A stretch of DNA of 64,000 nucleotides from a virus, in the IMG/VR virus record IMGVR_UViG_3300029911_000001, positions 167,109 through 231,108 of that record. One strand, given 5' to 3'. Positions 17,773 through 24,941 of this stretch are shown here, in pieces (position 1 is the first letter of the stretch; each line of letters begins with the position of its first letter). The position numbers and the translations under genes were made by a program. Below the pieces are notes generated by a model. It was not told the DNA's origin. It saw only the letters and a program-made list of their open reading frames with translations, and ran no database searches.

Positions 17773-18187
17773 AGAGTACGAAGCAGTATTGAAAGAGTAC
17801 GACCTTCGACAGGCACGGGAAGAGGCTGAGGTCGAAGCTGAATACTACCGGATGGTCAAGCCGATGCTGGAGCAGTACGTCGGTGCTAAGGTATGTGACG
17901 CCACTATCTCTGCCATCACGTCCGATTGCATGAACCTTGCTCGTCACTTGTCGATGAGGTTCAGGGATGAGTACGAAATCCTTCTCGGCTACAACGAGGA
18001 AGACCGGTCTATCAATATCGGCTACAGGATCAAGCCTCGCATCTTCGAACCTAATCTTATCCGGGAGCCTTCTGGATTCACTCGGCTGCTTCCTAAGTAT
18101 GACGACATCACACTCCCGTCATCTTACGACGACCTATATCTAAAGTCACCGGAGCATGAGGAAGAGGAAGAGAGCGAAGAGGAATGA
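17759..18187 (+). CDS. Unknown acidic protein after PhoH
   Basis: 142 residues from ATG 17759 (GGAGG 7 nt upstream, inside phoH). Charged helix at the N-terminus, a central domain, and a very acidic C-terminus ([11 protein letters not shown]). No family recognised. Confidence 0.6.
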   Translation: MTPREEYEAVLKEYDLRQAREEAEVEAEYYRMVKPMLEQYVGAKVCDATISAITSDCMNLARHLSMRFRDEYEILLGYNEEDRSINIGYRIKPRIFEPNLIREPSGFTRLLPKYDDITLPSSYDDLYLKSPEHEEEEESEEE

Positions 18188-18675
18188 CGATGGGGACGGG
18201 TAGACCTAAAAAAGAGAGCACAGAACTCACCTTCTCCTTAGAGAAGGAACAGGAGTTGATGCGTGCTCGGATGGCTGAAAAGTTTCCTTCTCCAAATACC
18301 GTCTCGTTGAGTGCTCAGTTGAACCATCTTGACGAGGTTCCTAGTAGAATCCCGACACCTGAGCCACTTAAAACTAAGGCGGTGCTCTACGCAAGAGTGT
18401 CTACTAAAACACAGAGTCTGGAGAACCAATTACTGGCTCTACGTAAATATGCTGCCCACAAAGGGTTATTGGTGGTAGGAGAATACTCAGACTCTATCCA
18501 CGGCTCTAATTCCATACGAGAGGGGCTAAACACCCTACTATTAGCTGGTAAATGTGGGGAGTTCGGTAAGGTTTTAGTTACAGCCTACGACCGAGTGGCA
18601 CGGGATACTAAACTGTTCCTTCACATCGTAGACATCCTCGGGGGGTGGGGAGTGAAACACCATGGAGTCAAATGA
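18184..18675 (+). CDS. Short serine recombinase (catalytic domain only)
   Basis: 163 residues. Residues 62-155 are a resolvase catalytic domain: AVLYARVSTKTQSLENQLLA (nucleophile Ser 73), then VTAYDRVARDT with the Arg residues. A 60-residue charged extension precedes it and no C-terminal DNA-binding domain follows. It is neither a normal resolvase nor a clear IS607-type protein. A+T-richer than its neighbours, so probably acquired. Confidence 0.78.
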   Translation: MTMGTGRPKKESTELTFSLEKEQELMRARMAEKFPSPNTVSLSAQLNHLDEVPSRIPTPEPLKTKAVLYARVSTKTQSLENQLLALRKYAAHKGLLVVGEYSDSIHGSNSIREGLNTLLLAGKCGEFGKVLVTAYDRVARDTKLFLHIVDILGGWGVKHHGVK

Positions 18676-19609
18676 AATGAATGTAACATATCAAAGGGTA
18701 GCAGACACCTTTTCAGGTGAAATCCACCGGCTCTTCTTATCTGAAGACAGTATGAAGGCGGAGTTCTCCAAACAGTTTTCTCATGTAGAGTTTGACAGAA
18801 CCATGCACGGTTCTACCCTTCTCTATAAACTCTTTCGTGACTGCTGGTATGCGACCGGCCCTGAGGTCAAGTGTGAGCCTACAGGCTACGACCGGTTGTT
18901 CGTCTGTCGCAAGCTCTACCATCTTCTCGATTACAATCTGTTCACTCAGGTTCTCCTCAACCTTCAGTCGTACGCTGGCATGTCTTACTACACTGAGGGT
19001 GCCATGAAGGAGATGGACGCTCTCAAGGAGTCGTGGCCGAAGGATGCGAAGCTGAACCCCTTCGAGCCCAAAGTCAAGATGGTGAAGAACGCTACGACCG
19101 ATGAGGAGAAGCGTTACAACAACCTGCTGAGCACGCTCAAGGGTCTGAAGATTATCTCGCAGTTCACTCCGCAGGTAAGCTTCCGCATCAGCCCCATGGG
19201 TTCGACGCCAGCGTTCGCCGACTCTCGCAACATCTCCATGATTGGAATCGGTGGCGACAAGTATCTCAAGACCTTGCCCAACCTCAGCCCCTTCTACATC
19301 CACTGGGCACCGGGCACGACGCCGGAGATGGCTAGGTTCAGCCTCACTGGGTTTACAGTGGAGGGTATCGCATACCCATTCATTTCGAAATCGGGGGGTG
19401 AGATTCTGCAAGAGGTTCTGTTCGCCCGGAAGATTATGGCGGAGGTCTTCGCTCATCATGACATCACTGCTGAAATGTGTGTGATGGTACCCCGCATGAA
19501 CTCCGTATTGATTGTTACGGACAAGGAAGGTATTCACTTGAAGGCTGCGTTCGACAAGCTGAAGGTACAGTACCCGATGCTTGAACTCGCAGAGGGAGGT
19601 CGTGTATGA
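18662..19609 (+). CDS. Unknown 315-residue protein
   Basis: Mixed alpha/beta protein with no motif I recognise. The first 14 nt overlap the serine recombinase gene. G+C-rich codon use like the core genes suggests a well-expressed phage protein. Confidence 0.7.
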   Translation: MESNEMNVTYQRVADTFSGEIHRLFLSEDSMKAEFSKQFSHVEFDRTMHGSTLLYKLFRDCWYATGPEVKCEPTGYDRLFVCRKLYHLLDYNLFTQVLLNLQSYAGMSYYTEGAMKEMDALKESWPKDAKLNPFEPKVKMVKNATTDEEKRYNNLLSTLKGLKIISQFTPQVSFRISPMGSTPAFADSRNISMIGIGGDKYLKTLPNLSPFYIHWAPGTTPEMARFSLTGFTVEGIAYPFISKSGGEILQEVLFARKIMAEVFAHHDITAEMCVMVPRMNSVLIVTDKEGIHLKAAFDKLKVQYPMLELAEGGRV

Positions 19610-19695
19610 TAAAGAAACTGAAGTTCTGCATCGGTTATGCGTGGGCTGCTTGCCGTATGACTTGGGACATGTTGAAGACCCTCGGCAAAGGCTAA
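19606..19695 (+). CDS. 29-residue basic peptide
   Basis: MIKKLKFCIGYAWAACRMT and a short tail. The ATG overlaps the previous TGA and a strong GAGGGAGG lies 6 nt upstream. Amphipathic and positively charged; role unknown. Confidence 0.5.
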   Translation: MIKKLKFCIGYAWAACRMTWDMLKTLGKG

Positions 19696-19717
19696 CGAAA
19701 GAAATTCAAAATAAGTG

Positions 19718-19745
19718 TTTACTTTCTCGAACTTCGTAGTATTAT
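19718..19745 (+). promoter_or_regulatory. Promoter of the tRNA island
   Basis: -35 TTTACT (19718-19723), 16-nt spacer, -10 TATTAT (19740-19745). It drives a leader with the 29-residue ORF at 19816 and then the first tRNAs. Confidence 0.75.
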
Positions 19746-19815
19746 GTATAAGAAGTCGCTGCCGGAGCCATCTCTGCACACGCACATGGCCGGGGCAAGA
19801 CAAAAGGAATTGAAA

Positions 19816-19905
19816 ATGAACCGTCTCTCACACAACACGACCCTCGGACTAAGCTTGTATTACCTGCTTAGCAGCGGCCTCGTGCTGTCCGACAGACCCT
19901 CCTAA
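19816..19905 (+). CDS. 29-residue leader peptide or small membrane protein
   Basis: MNRLSHNTTLGLSLYYLLSS and a short polar end. AAGGA lies 8 nt before the ATG. The Leu/Tyr-rich middle may be a membrane helix. It precedes tRNA-Tyr and tRNA-Leu genes and is itself rich in Leu and Tyr codons, but I see no proof of attenuation. Confidence 0.45.
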   Translation: MNRLSHNTTLGLSLYYLLSSGLVLSDRPS

Positions 19906-19930
19906 CAAGAGCAAGGTTCAAGGATACACG

Positions 19931-19960
19931 AAGCCGCCCGAAAGGGTGGCTTTTAGTTTT
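19931..19960 (+). terminator. Rho-independent terminator before tRNA-Tyr
   Basis: AAGCCGCCC pairs with GGGTGGCTT (one G-T) around GAAA, followed by TTAGTTTT. It ends one nucleotide before the tRNA-Tyr gene, so the tRNAs are either read through or separately expressed. Confidence 0.8.
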
Positions 19961-20047
19961 GGGCAGATGCGTGAGTGGCTAAAACGGGCTGGCTGTAACC
20001 CAGCTTCCCTAGTGGATTCGGAGGTTCAAATCCTCCTCTGCCCACCA
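19961..20047 (+). tRNA. tRNA-Tyr(GTA)
   Basis: Class II tRNA. Acceptor GGGCAGA/TCTGCCC, anticodon stem GCTGG/CCAGC with loop CTGTAAC, long variable arm, T arm GGAGG TTCAAAT CCTCC, encoded CCA. Confidence 0.95.
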
Positions 20048-20058
20048 AAATTGAATAC

Positions 20059-20146
20059 GCAAGTAAGGCGACTATCGGTTGGTCGCACCGGGCTGTAAAC
20101 TCGTTGCCCTAAAAAGCCGCTGGGGGTTCGACTCCCTCTACTTGCA
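20059..20146 (+). tRNA. Second tRNA-Tyr(GTA), no encoded CCA
   Basis: Acceptor GCAAGTA/TACTTGC, anticodon loop CTGTAAA with a weaker stem (CCGGG/CTCGT), long variable arm, T loop TTCGACT. The 3' end reads ACTT rather than ACCA, so CCA would have to be added. Confidence 0.85.
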
Positions 20147-20155
20147 CTTTCGTGA

Positions 20156-20198
20156 CTACCGACCTCTTTAAGTAGAGGTATCTCTTGGAGGTCGGTAG
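20156..20198 (+). promoter_or_regulatory. Hairpin that hides the ribosome site of the GIY-YIG gene
   Basis: CTACCGACCTC (20156-20166) and GAGGTCGGTAG (20188-20198) are perfectly complementary over 11 bp. The 3' arm includes the GGAGG used by ATG 20203. An inner CCTCT/AGAGG stem adds stability. Translation would need the hairpin to be absent or melted. Confidence 0.7.
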
Positions 20199-20202
20199 GT
20201 TC

Positions 20203-20817
20203 ATGACATTTTTCACAGTGTATCGAACACAGAATCTGGTGAACGGGAGGTACTACTTCGGCGTCCATAAGACCAAAGACCCCTACGATGGGTACCTTGG
20301 GTCGGGTAAGATTTTGAAACGCGCAATAATAAAGTACGGTGAGCCAGCGTTCATCAAGAATCTCTGCTTCATCTTTGACAATCCAGAGGAGGCTTTCGCT
20401 AAGGAGTTTGAACTAATTGAAACGTACCGGCAAGATTCGCTTTGCTACAACCTGAGACAAGGTGGAAGTGGGGGGTTTGATTGGATAAACCGGGAAGGCA
20501 AAGCAGATTATTCAAGGGCAGCGAAAATGTCTCACGGAAGTAAAAGTAAAAGAGACCCCAACCACTATATGAAGATGGTTGAAGGTAGAAGGAAAAAGGG
20601 GTACGGAGTTGCCCCCCAGTTCATAGGCATCTGGTCAGGACGTAAGCATACATCTGAAACCAAAGCCAAGATGGCGTTGGCAGCAAGCTTGAGAGTTGGT
20701 GAAAAGAACTCGCAACATGGGACTTGTTGGGTAACAGACGGTGTTACAAATATGAAGGTGAAGCAATCAGACCTGTCCACGTACCTTGTGGGTAGTTGGA
20801 AACGAGGAAGAGTATAA
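20203..20817 (+). CDS. GIY-YIG-like homing endonuclease
   Basis: 204 residues from ATG 20203. FFTVYRTQNLVNGRYYFGVH is a diverged GIY-YIG motif. YLGSGKILKRAIIKYGEPAF and a Glu in FAKEFELIETY follow, then a NUMOD3-like GRKHTSETKAKM. It sits directly after two tRNA-Tyr genes. Confidence 0.82.
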   Translation: MTFFTVYRTQNLVNGRYYFGVHKTKDPYDGYLGSGKILKRAIIKYGEPAFIKNLCFIFDNPEEAFAKEFELIETYRQDSLCYNLRQGGSGGFDWINREGKADYSRAAKMSHGSKSKRDPNHYMKMVEGRRKKGYGVAPQFIGIWSGRKHTSETKAKMALAASLRVGEKNSQHGTCWVTDGVTNMKVKQSDLSTYLVGSWKRGRV

Positions 20818-21035
20818 TGCAAGTCGTTCAAACGCTGTTGGTACAAGGGAACGCGCAACAGGTAGCTTGGCTCAACGTAGACCCGCGAGTGAAGAAGGGC
20901 TCCGTTGTTACGCTCAAGGACGAACCTGAGAGCGGTCAGTGGGAAGTAGCCGAGCAGTACATGAAGCAGGAAGCTTCGGACATCCAGCGTGGATGGGGCA
21001 ACGACCTTCCCAAGTCGCAGCGGACTGAGCGGTAA
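20817..21035 (+). CDS. Small unknown protein
   Basis: 72 residues; the ATG overlaps the TAA of the GIY-YIG gene. Starts MQVVQTLLVQGNAQQVAWL and includes WEVAEQYMKQEASDIQRGW. It looks like a host gene fragment or small phage protein between tRNAs. Confidence 0.6.
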   Translation: MQVVQTLLVQGNAQQVAWLNVDPRVKKGSVVTLKDEPESGQWEVAEQYMKQEASDIQRGWGNDLPKSQRTER

Positions 21036-21071
21036 TTAGCTTTTCCTGCTGTACGGTTTTTAGCTTTTTAC

Positions 21072-21156
21072 GCCCGGATGGCGAAATTGGTAGACGCGGC
21101 AGACTTAGAATCTGTTGTCGCAAGACGTGGGGGTTCGAGTCCCCCTCCGGGCACCA
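21072..21156 (+). tRNA. tRNA-Leu(TAG)
   Basis: Acceptor GCCCGGA/TCCGGGC, anticodon loop CTTAGAA, class II variable arm, T loop TTCGAGT, encoded CCA. Confidence 0.96.
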
Positions 21157-21279
21157 AGTTTGAACTTACTATCGTGAGACGATTGCACGCAGAACCCCGT
21201 GTGATTGAGTGAAAGCTGTGGCAGGCGAATTGACGCTAAGGCGATAAGTAACTCAGTCGTTCAAAGTTTTACAAAGTAT
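21157..21279 (+). ncRNA. Structured spacer RNA between two tRNA-Leu genes
   Basis: Ends can pair: TTTGAAC (about 21159-21165) with GTTCAAA (about 21259-21265), and next to these TTACTATCG with CGATAAGTAA (one bulge). An inner 8-bp hairpin ATTGCACG/CGTGTGAT is also present. No tRNA arms and no ORF. It may be a processing structure or a small RNA. Confidence 0.35.
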
Positions 21280-21369
21280 GCGCGAGTGGTGGAATTGGAA
21301 GACACAGCAGACTCAGAATCTGCCGTCCCGAAAGGGCAACTACGAGTTCGACTCTCGTTTCGCGCACCA
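21280..21369 (+). tRNA. tRNA-Leu(CAG)
   Basis: Acceptor GCGCGAG/TTCGCGC, anticodon stem GCAGA/TCTGC with loop CTCAGAA, variable stem GTCCC/GGGC, T loop TTCGACT, encoded CCA. Confidence 0.95.
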
Positions 21370-21382
21370 AAAGTTTAGCAAG

Positions 21383-21464
21383 GCCGATGTGGTGGAATGG
21401 CATACACAGGACACTCAAAGCGTCCCGCGAAAGCATACGAGTTCGACTCTCGTCATCGGCACCA
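21383..21464 (+). tRNA. tRNA-Leu(CAA), weak anticodon stem
   Basis: Acceptor GCCGATG/CATCGGC, Leu-type D arm, loop CTCAAAG (anticodon CAA), T arm ACGAG TTCGACT CTCGT, CCA encoded. The base pair next to the loop is A-C, so the gene may be decaying. A second, better Leu(CAA) is at 22817. Confidence 0.8.
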
Positions 21465-21705
21465 AAGTTTAGTATTGCTCCTATGCTGGAACTGGCATAC
21501 AGCTCTATTGTACATTGCGGGGCGGTGTGATTCGACCCCCATACGTGAGCCTTTTATCTCTCACGTCACATTTTCCCGAGAACGCAGTATGGCTTGGTAA
21601 GCTAGTTCCTAGTTGGCTCAAACAACCGGTACTAGCAAGAGACCTGTTCACATTGAAATAAATTGGCATCCGCATACACTGGCATTCGTGTTTTTGAACT
21701 TTCAT

Positions 21706-21720
21706 ACCCTAATTGAGGGT
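21706..21720 (+). promoter_or_regulatory. Small hairpin around the ribosome site of the HNH gene
   Basis: ACCCT AATTG AGGGT. The 3' arm contains the GAGGG used by ATG 21724, so the site is masked in the RNA. Confidence 0.45.
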
Positions 21721-21723
21721 GTG

Positions 21724-22266
21724 ATGAGACAATATCGAAACAAGTACAGTAAGGAAAGTCTGGAGCCCATCGTTAGGGACAGCCTATCGGTAGCTGGGGT
21801 GATTGATAAACTCGGATTGAAACAGGCTGGGGGTAATCATAGGCACTTAAAGTTACTTTTCAAAAGGTTCGAAATTGATACTTCCCACTTTACAGGAAGT
21901 ATATGGAACCGGGGGCTCACCGCAGAGACAGACAAACGAGTAAACCGAGGGATTAGACAAAAGTACACAGACGATGAGGCTTTCTGTGAAAATTCACTTC
22001 TTGGGAGTTCTCAACTTAAGCGGAGATTACTTAGGATTGGATGGAAGTATTGTTGTTCTCGTTGTGGGATTTCAGACTGGTTAAGTGAAAAGATTGCACT
22101 ACATCTTGACCATATAAATGGTATCAATGATGACAATCGGCTTTGTAACCTTAGATTTCTTTGCCCAAATTGCCATCAACTAACAGGGACATGGGGTTCG
22201 AGAAACGCGGTCGTGGTGAAACGGCATACACACTACCTTGAGGTGGTAGCGGGGGCAACCCCATGA
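21724..22266 (+). CDS. HNH homing endonuclease ending inside tRNA-Leu(GAG)
   Basis: 180 residues from ATG 21724. HTH-like start (SLSVAGVIDKLGLKQAGGNH), then an HNH core: CSRCGISDWLSEKIALHLDH, INGINDDNRLCNLRFLCPNC. The last about 20 codons are encoded by the 5' part of the tRNA gene at 22207-22292, so the reading frame runs into the tRNA. Confidence 0.88.
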   Translation: MRQYRNKYSKESLEPIVRDSLSVAGVIDKLGLKQAGGNHRHLKLLFKRFEIDTSHFTGSIWNRGLTAETDKRVNRGIRQKYTDDEAFCENSLLGSSQLKRRLLRIGWKYCCSRCGISDWLSEKIALHLDHINGINDDNRLCNLRFLCPNCHQLTGTWGSRNAVVVKRHTHYLEVVAGATP

Positions 22267-22292
22267 GAGTTCAACTCTCTCCGACCGCACCA
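22207..22292 (+). tRNA. tRNA-Leu(GAG)
   Basis: Acceptor GCGGTCG/CGACCGC, anticodon stem CTACC/GGTAG with loop TTGAGGT, variable arm GGGGGCAACCCC, T loop TTCAACT, encoded CCA. Its first 60 nt overlap the HNH coding sequence. Confidence 0.94.
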
Positions 22293-22311
22293 AAGTTAAG
22301 TATTATACAGG

Positions 22312-22638
22312 ATGAAGCTCCATTGGAGTCAAGTCCTAGTTCGAAATAGATGCAAGGCACGTGAACCAGCGGCTCGACTTCGAACAGCTATGTTGGAAGC
22401 GGGGATACCACACAAGTGTGAACGCTGTGGGTGTCCTCCTGAATGGCGAGGCAAGCTGCTCGTACTTCAGATTGACCACATAGACGGCGACACTCTCAAT
22501 AACGAGCCTGACAATGTTCGCTTCATCTGTCCGAACTGTCACTCGCAGACACTAAACTTCGGAGCCAAGAACCGCAACCGGCTCACTGAAGCAGGGTTCG
22601 ATGATTTGTATGCTTGGGGAGGTGAGGACTATGAGTAA
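22312..22638 (+). CDS. Small HNH endonuclease
   Basis: 108 residues. CERCGCPPEW, LQIDHIDGDTLNNEPDNVRF, ICPNCHSQT is a complete HNH core with two CxxC zinc ligands. A TATTATAC box lies just before the ATG. Confidence 0.9.
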   Translation: MKLHWSQVLVRNRCKAREPAARLRTAMLEAGIPHKCERCGCPPEWRGKLLVLQIDHIDGDTLNNEPDNVRFICPNCHSQTLNFGAKNRNRLTEAGFDDLYAWGGEDYE

Positions 22639-22801
22639 AAGCATCGTGTGCATTCTCGGCATTAGCACCTATGGTGGATTCGAAGCAAAGGACGCTACGC
22701 TGGATAAGCAAGCGGCTCATGAATGGCTGCAAACGGAAACAGCACCGGACACCATGGCTGTCTTCAAGCGGGTTGATTGGAATCTGGTACGGTCAAGCTA
22801 G
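22631..22801 (+). CDS. Small unknown protein
   Basis: 56 residues from ATG 22631, with GGTGAGG upstream and an 8-nt overlap with the HNH gene. MSKSIVCILGISTYGGFEA at the start; no family recognised. Confidence 0.55.
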   Translation: MSKSIVCILGISTYGGFEAKDATLDKQAAHEWLQTETAPDTMAVFKRVDWNLVRSS

Positions 22802-22816
22802 GGCAGACAAAGTAAT

Positions 22817-22903
22817 GCCGGGATGGTGGAATTGGCAGACACATCGGCCTCAAAAGCCGCCGTTCGCAAGGACATGAGGGTTCGACCCCCTCTCCCGGCA
22901 CCA
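22817..22903 (+). tRNA. tRNA-Leu(CAA)
   Basis: Acceptor GCCGGGA/TCCCGGC, loop CTCAAAA, class II variable arm, T loop TTCGACC, encoded CCA. Confidence 0.93.
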
Positions 22904-22926
22904 AACAAATATTTGCAATAAATCTG

Positions 22927-22954
22927 TCCGAAACCGTGTTCACTCCGGTATACT
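22927..22954 (+). promoter_or_regulatory. Promoter
   Basis: -10 TATACT (22949-22954) with a weak -35 TCCGAA (22927-22932) and a 16-nt spacer. It precedes the gene at 22973. Confidence 0.6.
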
Positions 22955-22972
22955 GTGGCTGGAGGCTTTTGG

Positions 22973-23164
22973 ATGCCAGCGACAGACCCCACCAAACACA
23001 TCAACGTTACGTTGCCCCATGAGGGCATCGAGTTCCTGACACGGGTACAAGTTTACCTGCGGGACAGGTATGGTCGTGCGGCCAGTAAAGCAGCACGAGC
23101 CAACGTCTCCATCGCTTTGAACTCCATCCGCAAGGAACTTGAAACAAAGGAGCCACAGGCATGA
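22973..23164 (+). CDS. Small unknown protein, possibly DNA-binding
   Basis: 63 residues from ATG 22973 (GGAGG upstream). One beta-strand (KHINVTLP) followed by two helices resembles a ribbon-helix-helix layout, but this is only a shape argument. Confidence 0.55.
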   Translation: MPATDPTKHINVTLPHEGIEFLTRVQVYLRDRYGRAASKAARANVSIALNSIRKELETKEPQA

Positions 23165-23268
23165 GAGTATCCGTCTATCCCATTCTAATCGAAGAAGGCA
23201 AGCCACCCGCGTTCAAAGAAATCAAGCTGCCCAAAGGGTCTCGCATCCTCGGTGGGGTTCAAGCGTAA
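23161..23268 (+). pseudogene. Truncated small phage protein
   Basis: 35 residues, MRVSVYPILIEEGKPPAFKE then IKLPKGSRILGGVQA and a stop. The LPKGSRIL piece resembles the start of a small phage domain that normally continues well past this point. The frame ends exactly where an HNH fragment begins in another frame. Confidence 0.5.
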
Positions 23269-23431
23269 GGAAGGTCTCGGCTACTACTGGTCTCGGAACC
23301 GTTGGTGGCGGTTCGGTGTTGACGACTACCCCCCAGCCTACCGGGTGTTGTGCTCGAACTGCAACATGAGCGCGTATCGAGGCAATGGTGTGTGTATTCA
23401 CCAGCGAGGCAAGAATGAACCTACCAACTGA
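23258..23431 (+). pseudogene. C-terminal fragment of an HNH endonuclease
   Basis: In frame 2 the sequence reads YYWSRNRWWRFGVDDYP and VLCSNCNMSAYRGNGVCIH, the typical zinc-binding tail of phage HNH nucleases. The first half is missing and no start codon is present. It appears joined to the truncated gene at 23161 by a recombination junction near 23258. Confidence 0.6.
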
Positions 23432-23912
23432 AATTCGTAGCTTCTCTGATGACTGGAGCTTCCTGTCTAACTTCTACCCGTGCAAGGTGGTGTTGGATGG
23501 TGTGGAGTATAGTTCGGTGGAGCACGCATATCAGGCGGCGAAGACGCTGAACCTCAAGGAGCGGGAGAAGTTCCTGTACGCTGGCGTCACAGCCGGTCGT
23601 GCGAAGCGGATGGGCGATGCCATCAACAAGTCTGGCAAGCGTCGTGCGGACTGGCTGGAGGTCAACAAGCCTATCATGCTCGACCTGCTCAAGCAGAAAT
23701 TCTATCCGTCGATTTTACGTCGGAAGCTGCTCTGTACGTTCTCTGCGATTCTGATTGAGGGGAACTACTGGCACGACACGTGGTGGGGCGTGTGTGAAGG
23801 CACGTGCAAGGAGCACGGTCCCCATGAACCATATGGGGATAATATCCTAGGTCTGCAACTGATGGAGGTTAGGGCCTACTATGGAACAGGTGAAGGGTGT
23901 CTCAACCGTTAG
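23415..23912 (+). CDS. NADAR-domain protein (YbiA/RibX-like)
   Basis: 165 residues from ATG 23415. FLSNFYPCKVVLDGVEYSSV, then EHAYQAAKTL, then RAKRMGDAI, and W..V...I.LDLLKQKFYP fit the NADAR/DUF1768 family. Family members cleave N-glycosidic bonds of riboflavin intermediates, and some remove ADP-ribose from modified DNA or protein. A counter-defence role is an inference. Confidence 0.85.
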   Translation: MNLPTEIRSFSDDWSFLSNFYPCKVVLDGVEYSSVEHAYQAAKTLNLKEREKFLYAGVTAGRAKRMGDAINKSGKRRADWLEVNKPIMLDLLKQKFYPSILRRKLLCTFSAILIEGNYWHDTWWGVCEGTCKEHGPHEPYGDNILGLQLMEVRAYYGTGEGCLNR

Positions 23913-24127
23913 GCTGCTACGCTCCTCCGCGACCTGCGAGGCACAGCGACTGGAGTTCCAGTTCCAAGGGCATTGATTGCGGCTTCCAGTCGGTCTATCT
24001 CAACCGCCAGTTCGTTTCGCAGCGTCTTGATGCCTCTGTCTTTCATGCCGGATAAAGCCTCGTGAGAAACGCGGAGGCGAACGATTTCAGCCGTAAGGTT
24101 GTCACGCAGGGTATTGATGTCCATCAC
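23909..24127 (-). CDS. Small paralogous protein A (minus strand)
   Basis: 72 residues. MMDINTLRDNLTAEIVRLRV aligns with the start of the protein at 24243-24536 (MNIESLRAEIATDIARLQAA), so they are paralogues. Helical head, then a basic RRSRRSVAA tail. It has its own promoter at 24147-24174 and AAAAGGAG upstream. Confidence 0.68.
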   Translation of the reverse strand: MMDINTLRDNLTAEIVRLRVSHEALSGMKDRGIKTLRNELAVEIDRLEAAINALGTGTPVAVPRRSRRSVAA

Positions 24128-24146
24128 TACTCCTTTTACAATATCC

Positions 24147-24174
24147 AGTATACCTAACCATAGGTCAATGTAAA
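24147..24174 (-). promoter_or_regulatory. Minus-strand promoter for small protein A
   Basis: On the minus strand: -35 TTTACA (24174-24169), 16-nt spacer, -10 TATACT (24152-24147). Confidence 0.8.
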
Positions 24175-24183
24175 GTAAAATTT

Positions 24184-24227
24184 ACCCCCATGAGAAAACG
24201 GGATGGAGCCGGATTCTCATGGGGGTT
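24184..24227 (-). terminator. Terminator hairpin after the minus-strand gene at 24243
   Basis: CCCCCATGAGAA (24185-24196) is perfectly complementary to TTCTCATGGGGG (24214-24225), 12 bp. Reading on the minus strand it is followed by TAAATTTTAC. Confidence 0.78.
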
Positions 24228-24242
24228 GGATCGTTCGTTGGT

Positions 24243-24536
24243 CTACGCCGCTTTAGACTGGGCTGCATTAACTTCCACAGTGGCGACAGCGGCCTTCTGC
24301 TTAGCCCAACGGGCCTTCTGCGAAGCAGAGATGCGTGCCCGAAGCTCGGGAGTCATCTCCCGACGGACACGGTGGATACCCTTCTTCTCACCCTTAGCAA
24401 TCATCGTCCGGGTCGTCTTGCGGTGCTTCACAGGGGCATGGTTGGGGACTTCGCTGGAGTTGGCGAGGGCATCGTAAGCAGCCTGAAGCCTTGCGATGTC
24501 GGTTGCGATTTCTGCACGTAACGATTCGATATTCAT
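24243..24536 (-). CDS. Small paralogous protein B (minus strand)
   Basis: 97 residues from ATG at 24536 (AGGAG 7 nt upstream). Helical head shared with protein A, then a basic region (KHRKTTRTMIAKGEKKG) and MTPELRARISASQKARWAKQ, which looks DNA- or RNA-binding. Confidence 0.68.
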   Translation of the reverse strand: MNIESLRAEIATDIARLQAAYDALANSSEVPNHAPVKHRKTTRTMIAKGEKKGIHRVRREMTPELRARISASQKARWAKQKAAVATVEVNAAQSKAA

Positions 24537-24688
24537 TGAGGTTTCTCCTGTTTTTCTATACGTTCTCCCTTTTGCGTATGGGTCTGTAACCGAGGGCTGT
24601 GGTGTGTTCAACCACACTCCCAGTGACTGTGTAGATACTTGGTGTACCACTAAGGTTGCCCCCTCCCGTTGTTTTTTGAAAAATAGTG

Positions 24689-24716
24689 TTGCATTTTTCG
24701 GACTATCGGGTATTAT
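24689..24716 (+). promoter_or_regulatory. Promoter of the Pro tRNA segment
   Basis: -35 TTGCAT (24689-24694), 16-nt spacer, -10 TATTAT (24711-24716). An ATG follows 6 nt after the -10 box (24723). Confidence 0.8.
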
Positions 24717-24722
24717 GTAGAT

Positions 24723-24788
24723 ATGAAGTTCACGAGTCCAAACCCGTCGTTCCCACCGTGCCCTACCCTGCACGGGCCTGACCTCTAG
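24723..24788 (+). CDS. Possible leaderless 21-residue peptide
   Basis: MKFTSPNPSFPPCPTLHGPD and Leu, Pro-rich. The ATG falls at about the expected +1 of the promoter at 24689, so translation would be leaderless. The peptide has five Pro codons upstream of two Pro tRNA genes, but there is no other support. Confidence 0.3.
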   Translation: MKFTSPNPSFPPCPTLHGPDL

Positions 24789-24927
24789 CGAGTTCAGCGT
24801 CCCGTGCGGCCTCGCCGGGATGTGAATGTGATTTTGATTTGGAGTCTAGCAAGTTCCCCGATAACACGCCCGAACCGTTCTCGCGAAAAGCGTACGGTTC
24901 GGCTCTCCTTCAAAAGACCATCCCGGT
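24770..24927 (+). ncRNA. Highly structured RNA upstream of tRNA-Pro(CGG)
   Basis: Two closed domains. GCACGGG (24770-24776) pairs with CCCGTGC (24801-24807). CCGGGATG (24815-24822) pairs with CATCCCGG (24919-24926) and encloses a 9-bp hairpin CCGAACCGT/ACGGTTCGG. The outer 8-bp stem looks like a tRNA acceptor, but D, anticodon and T arms are not recognisable and there is no CCA. Confidence 0.4.
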
Positions 24928-24941
24928 CACTATTGCTTTCT

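Noticed and set aside
18737-19537. 266-codon minus-strand frame opposite the 18662 gene
   Set aside because: Antisense shadow of a G+C-biased gene, with no ribosome site.
21470-21560. Possible sixth tRNA-Leu after tRNA-Leu(CAA)
   Set aside because: A Leu-like D-arm stretch is present, but the acceptor stem pairs poorly, the anticodon stem does not form and the T arm is broken. The ACGTGAG/CTCACGT hairpin after it is unrelated. At most a remnant.
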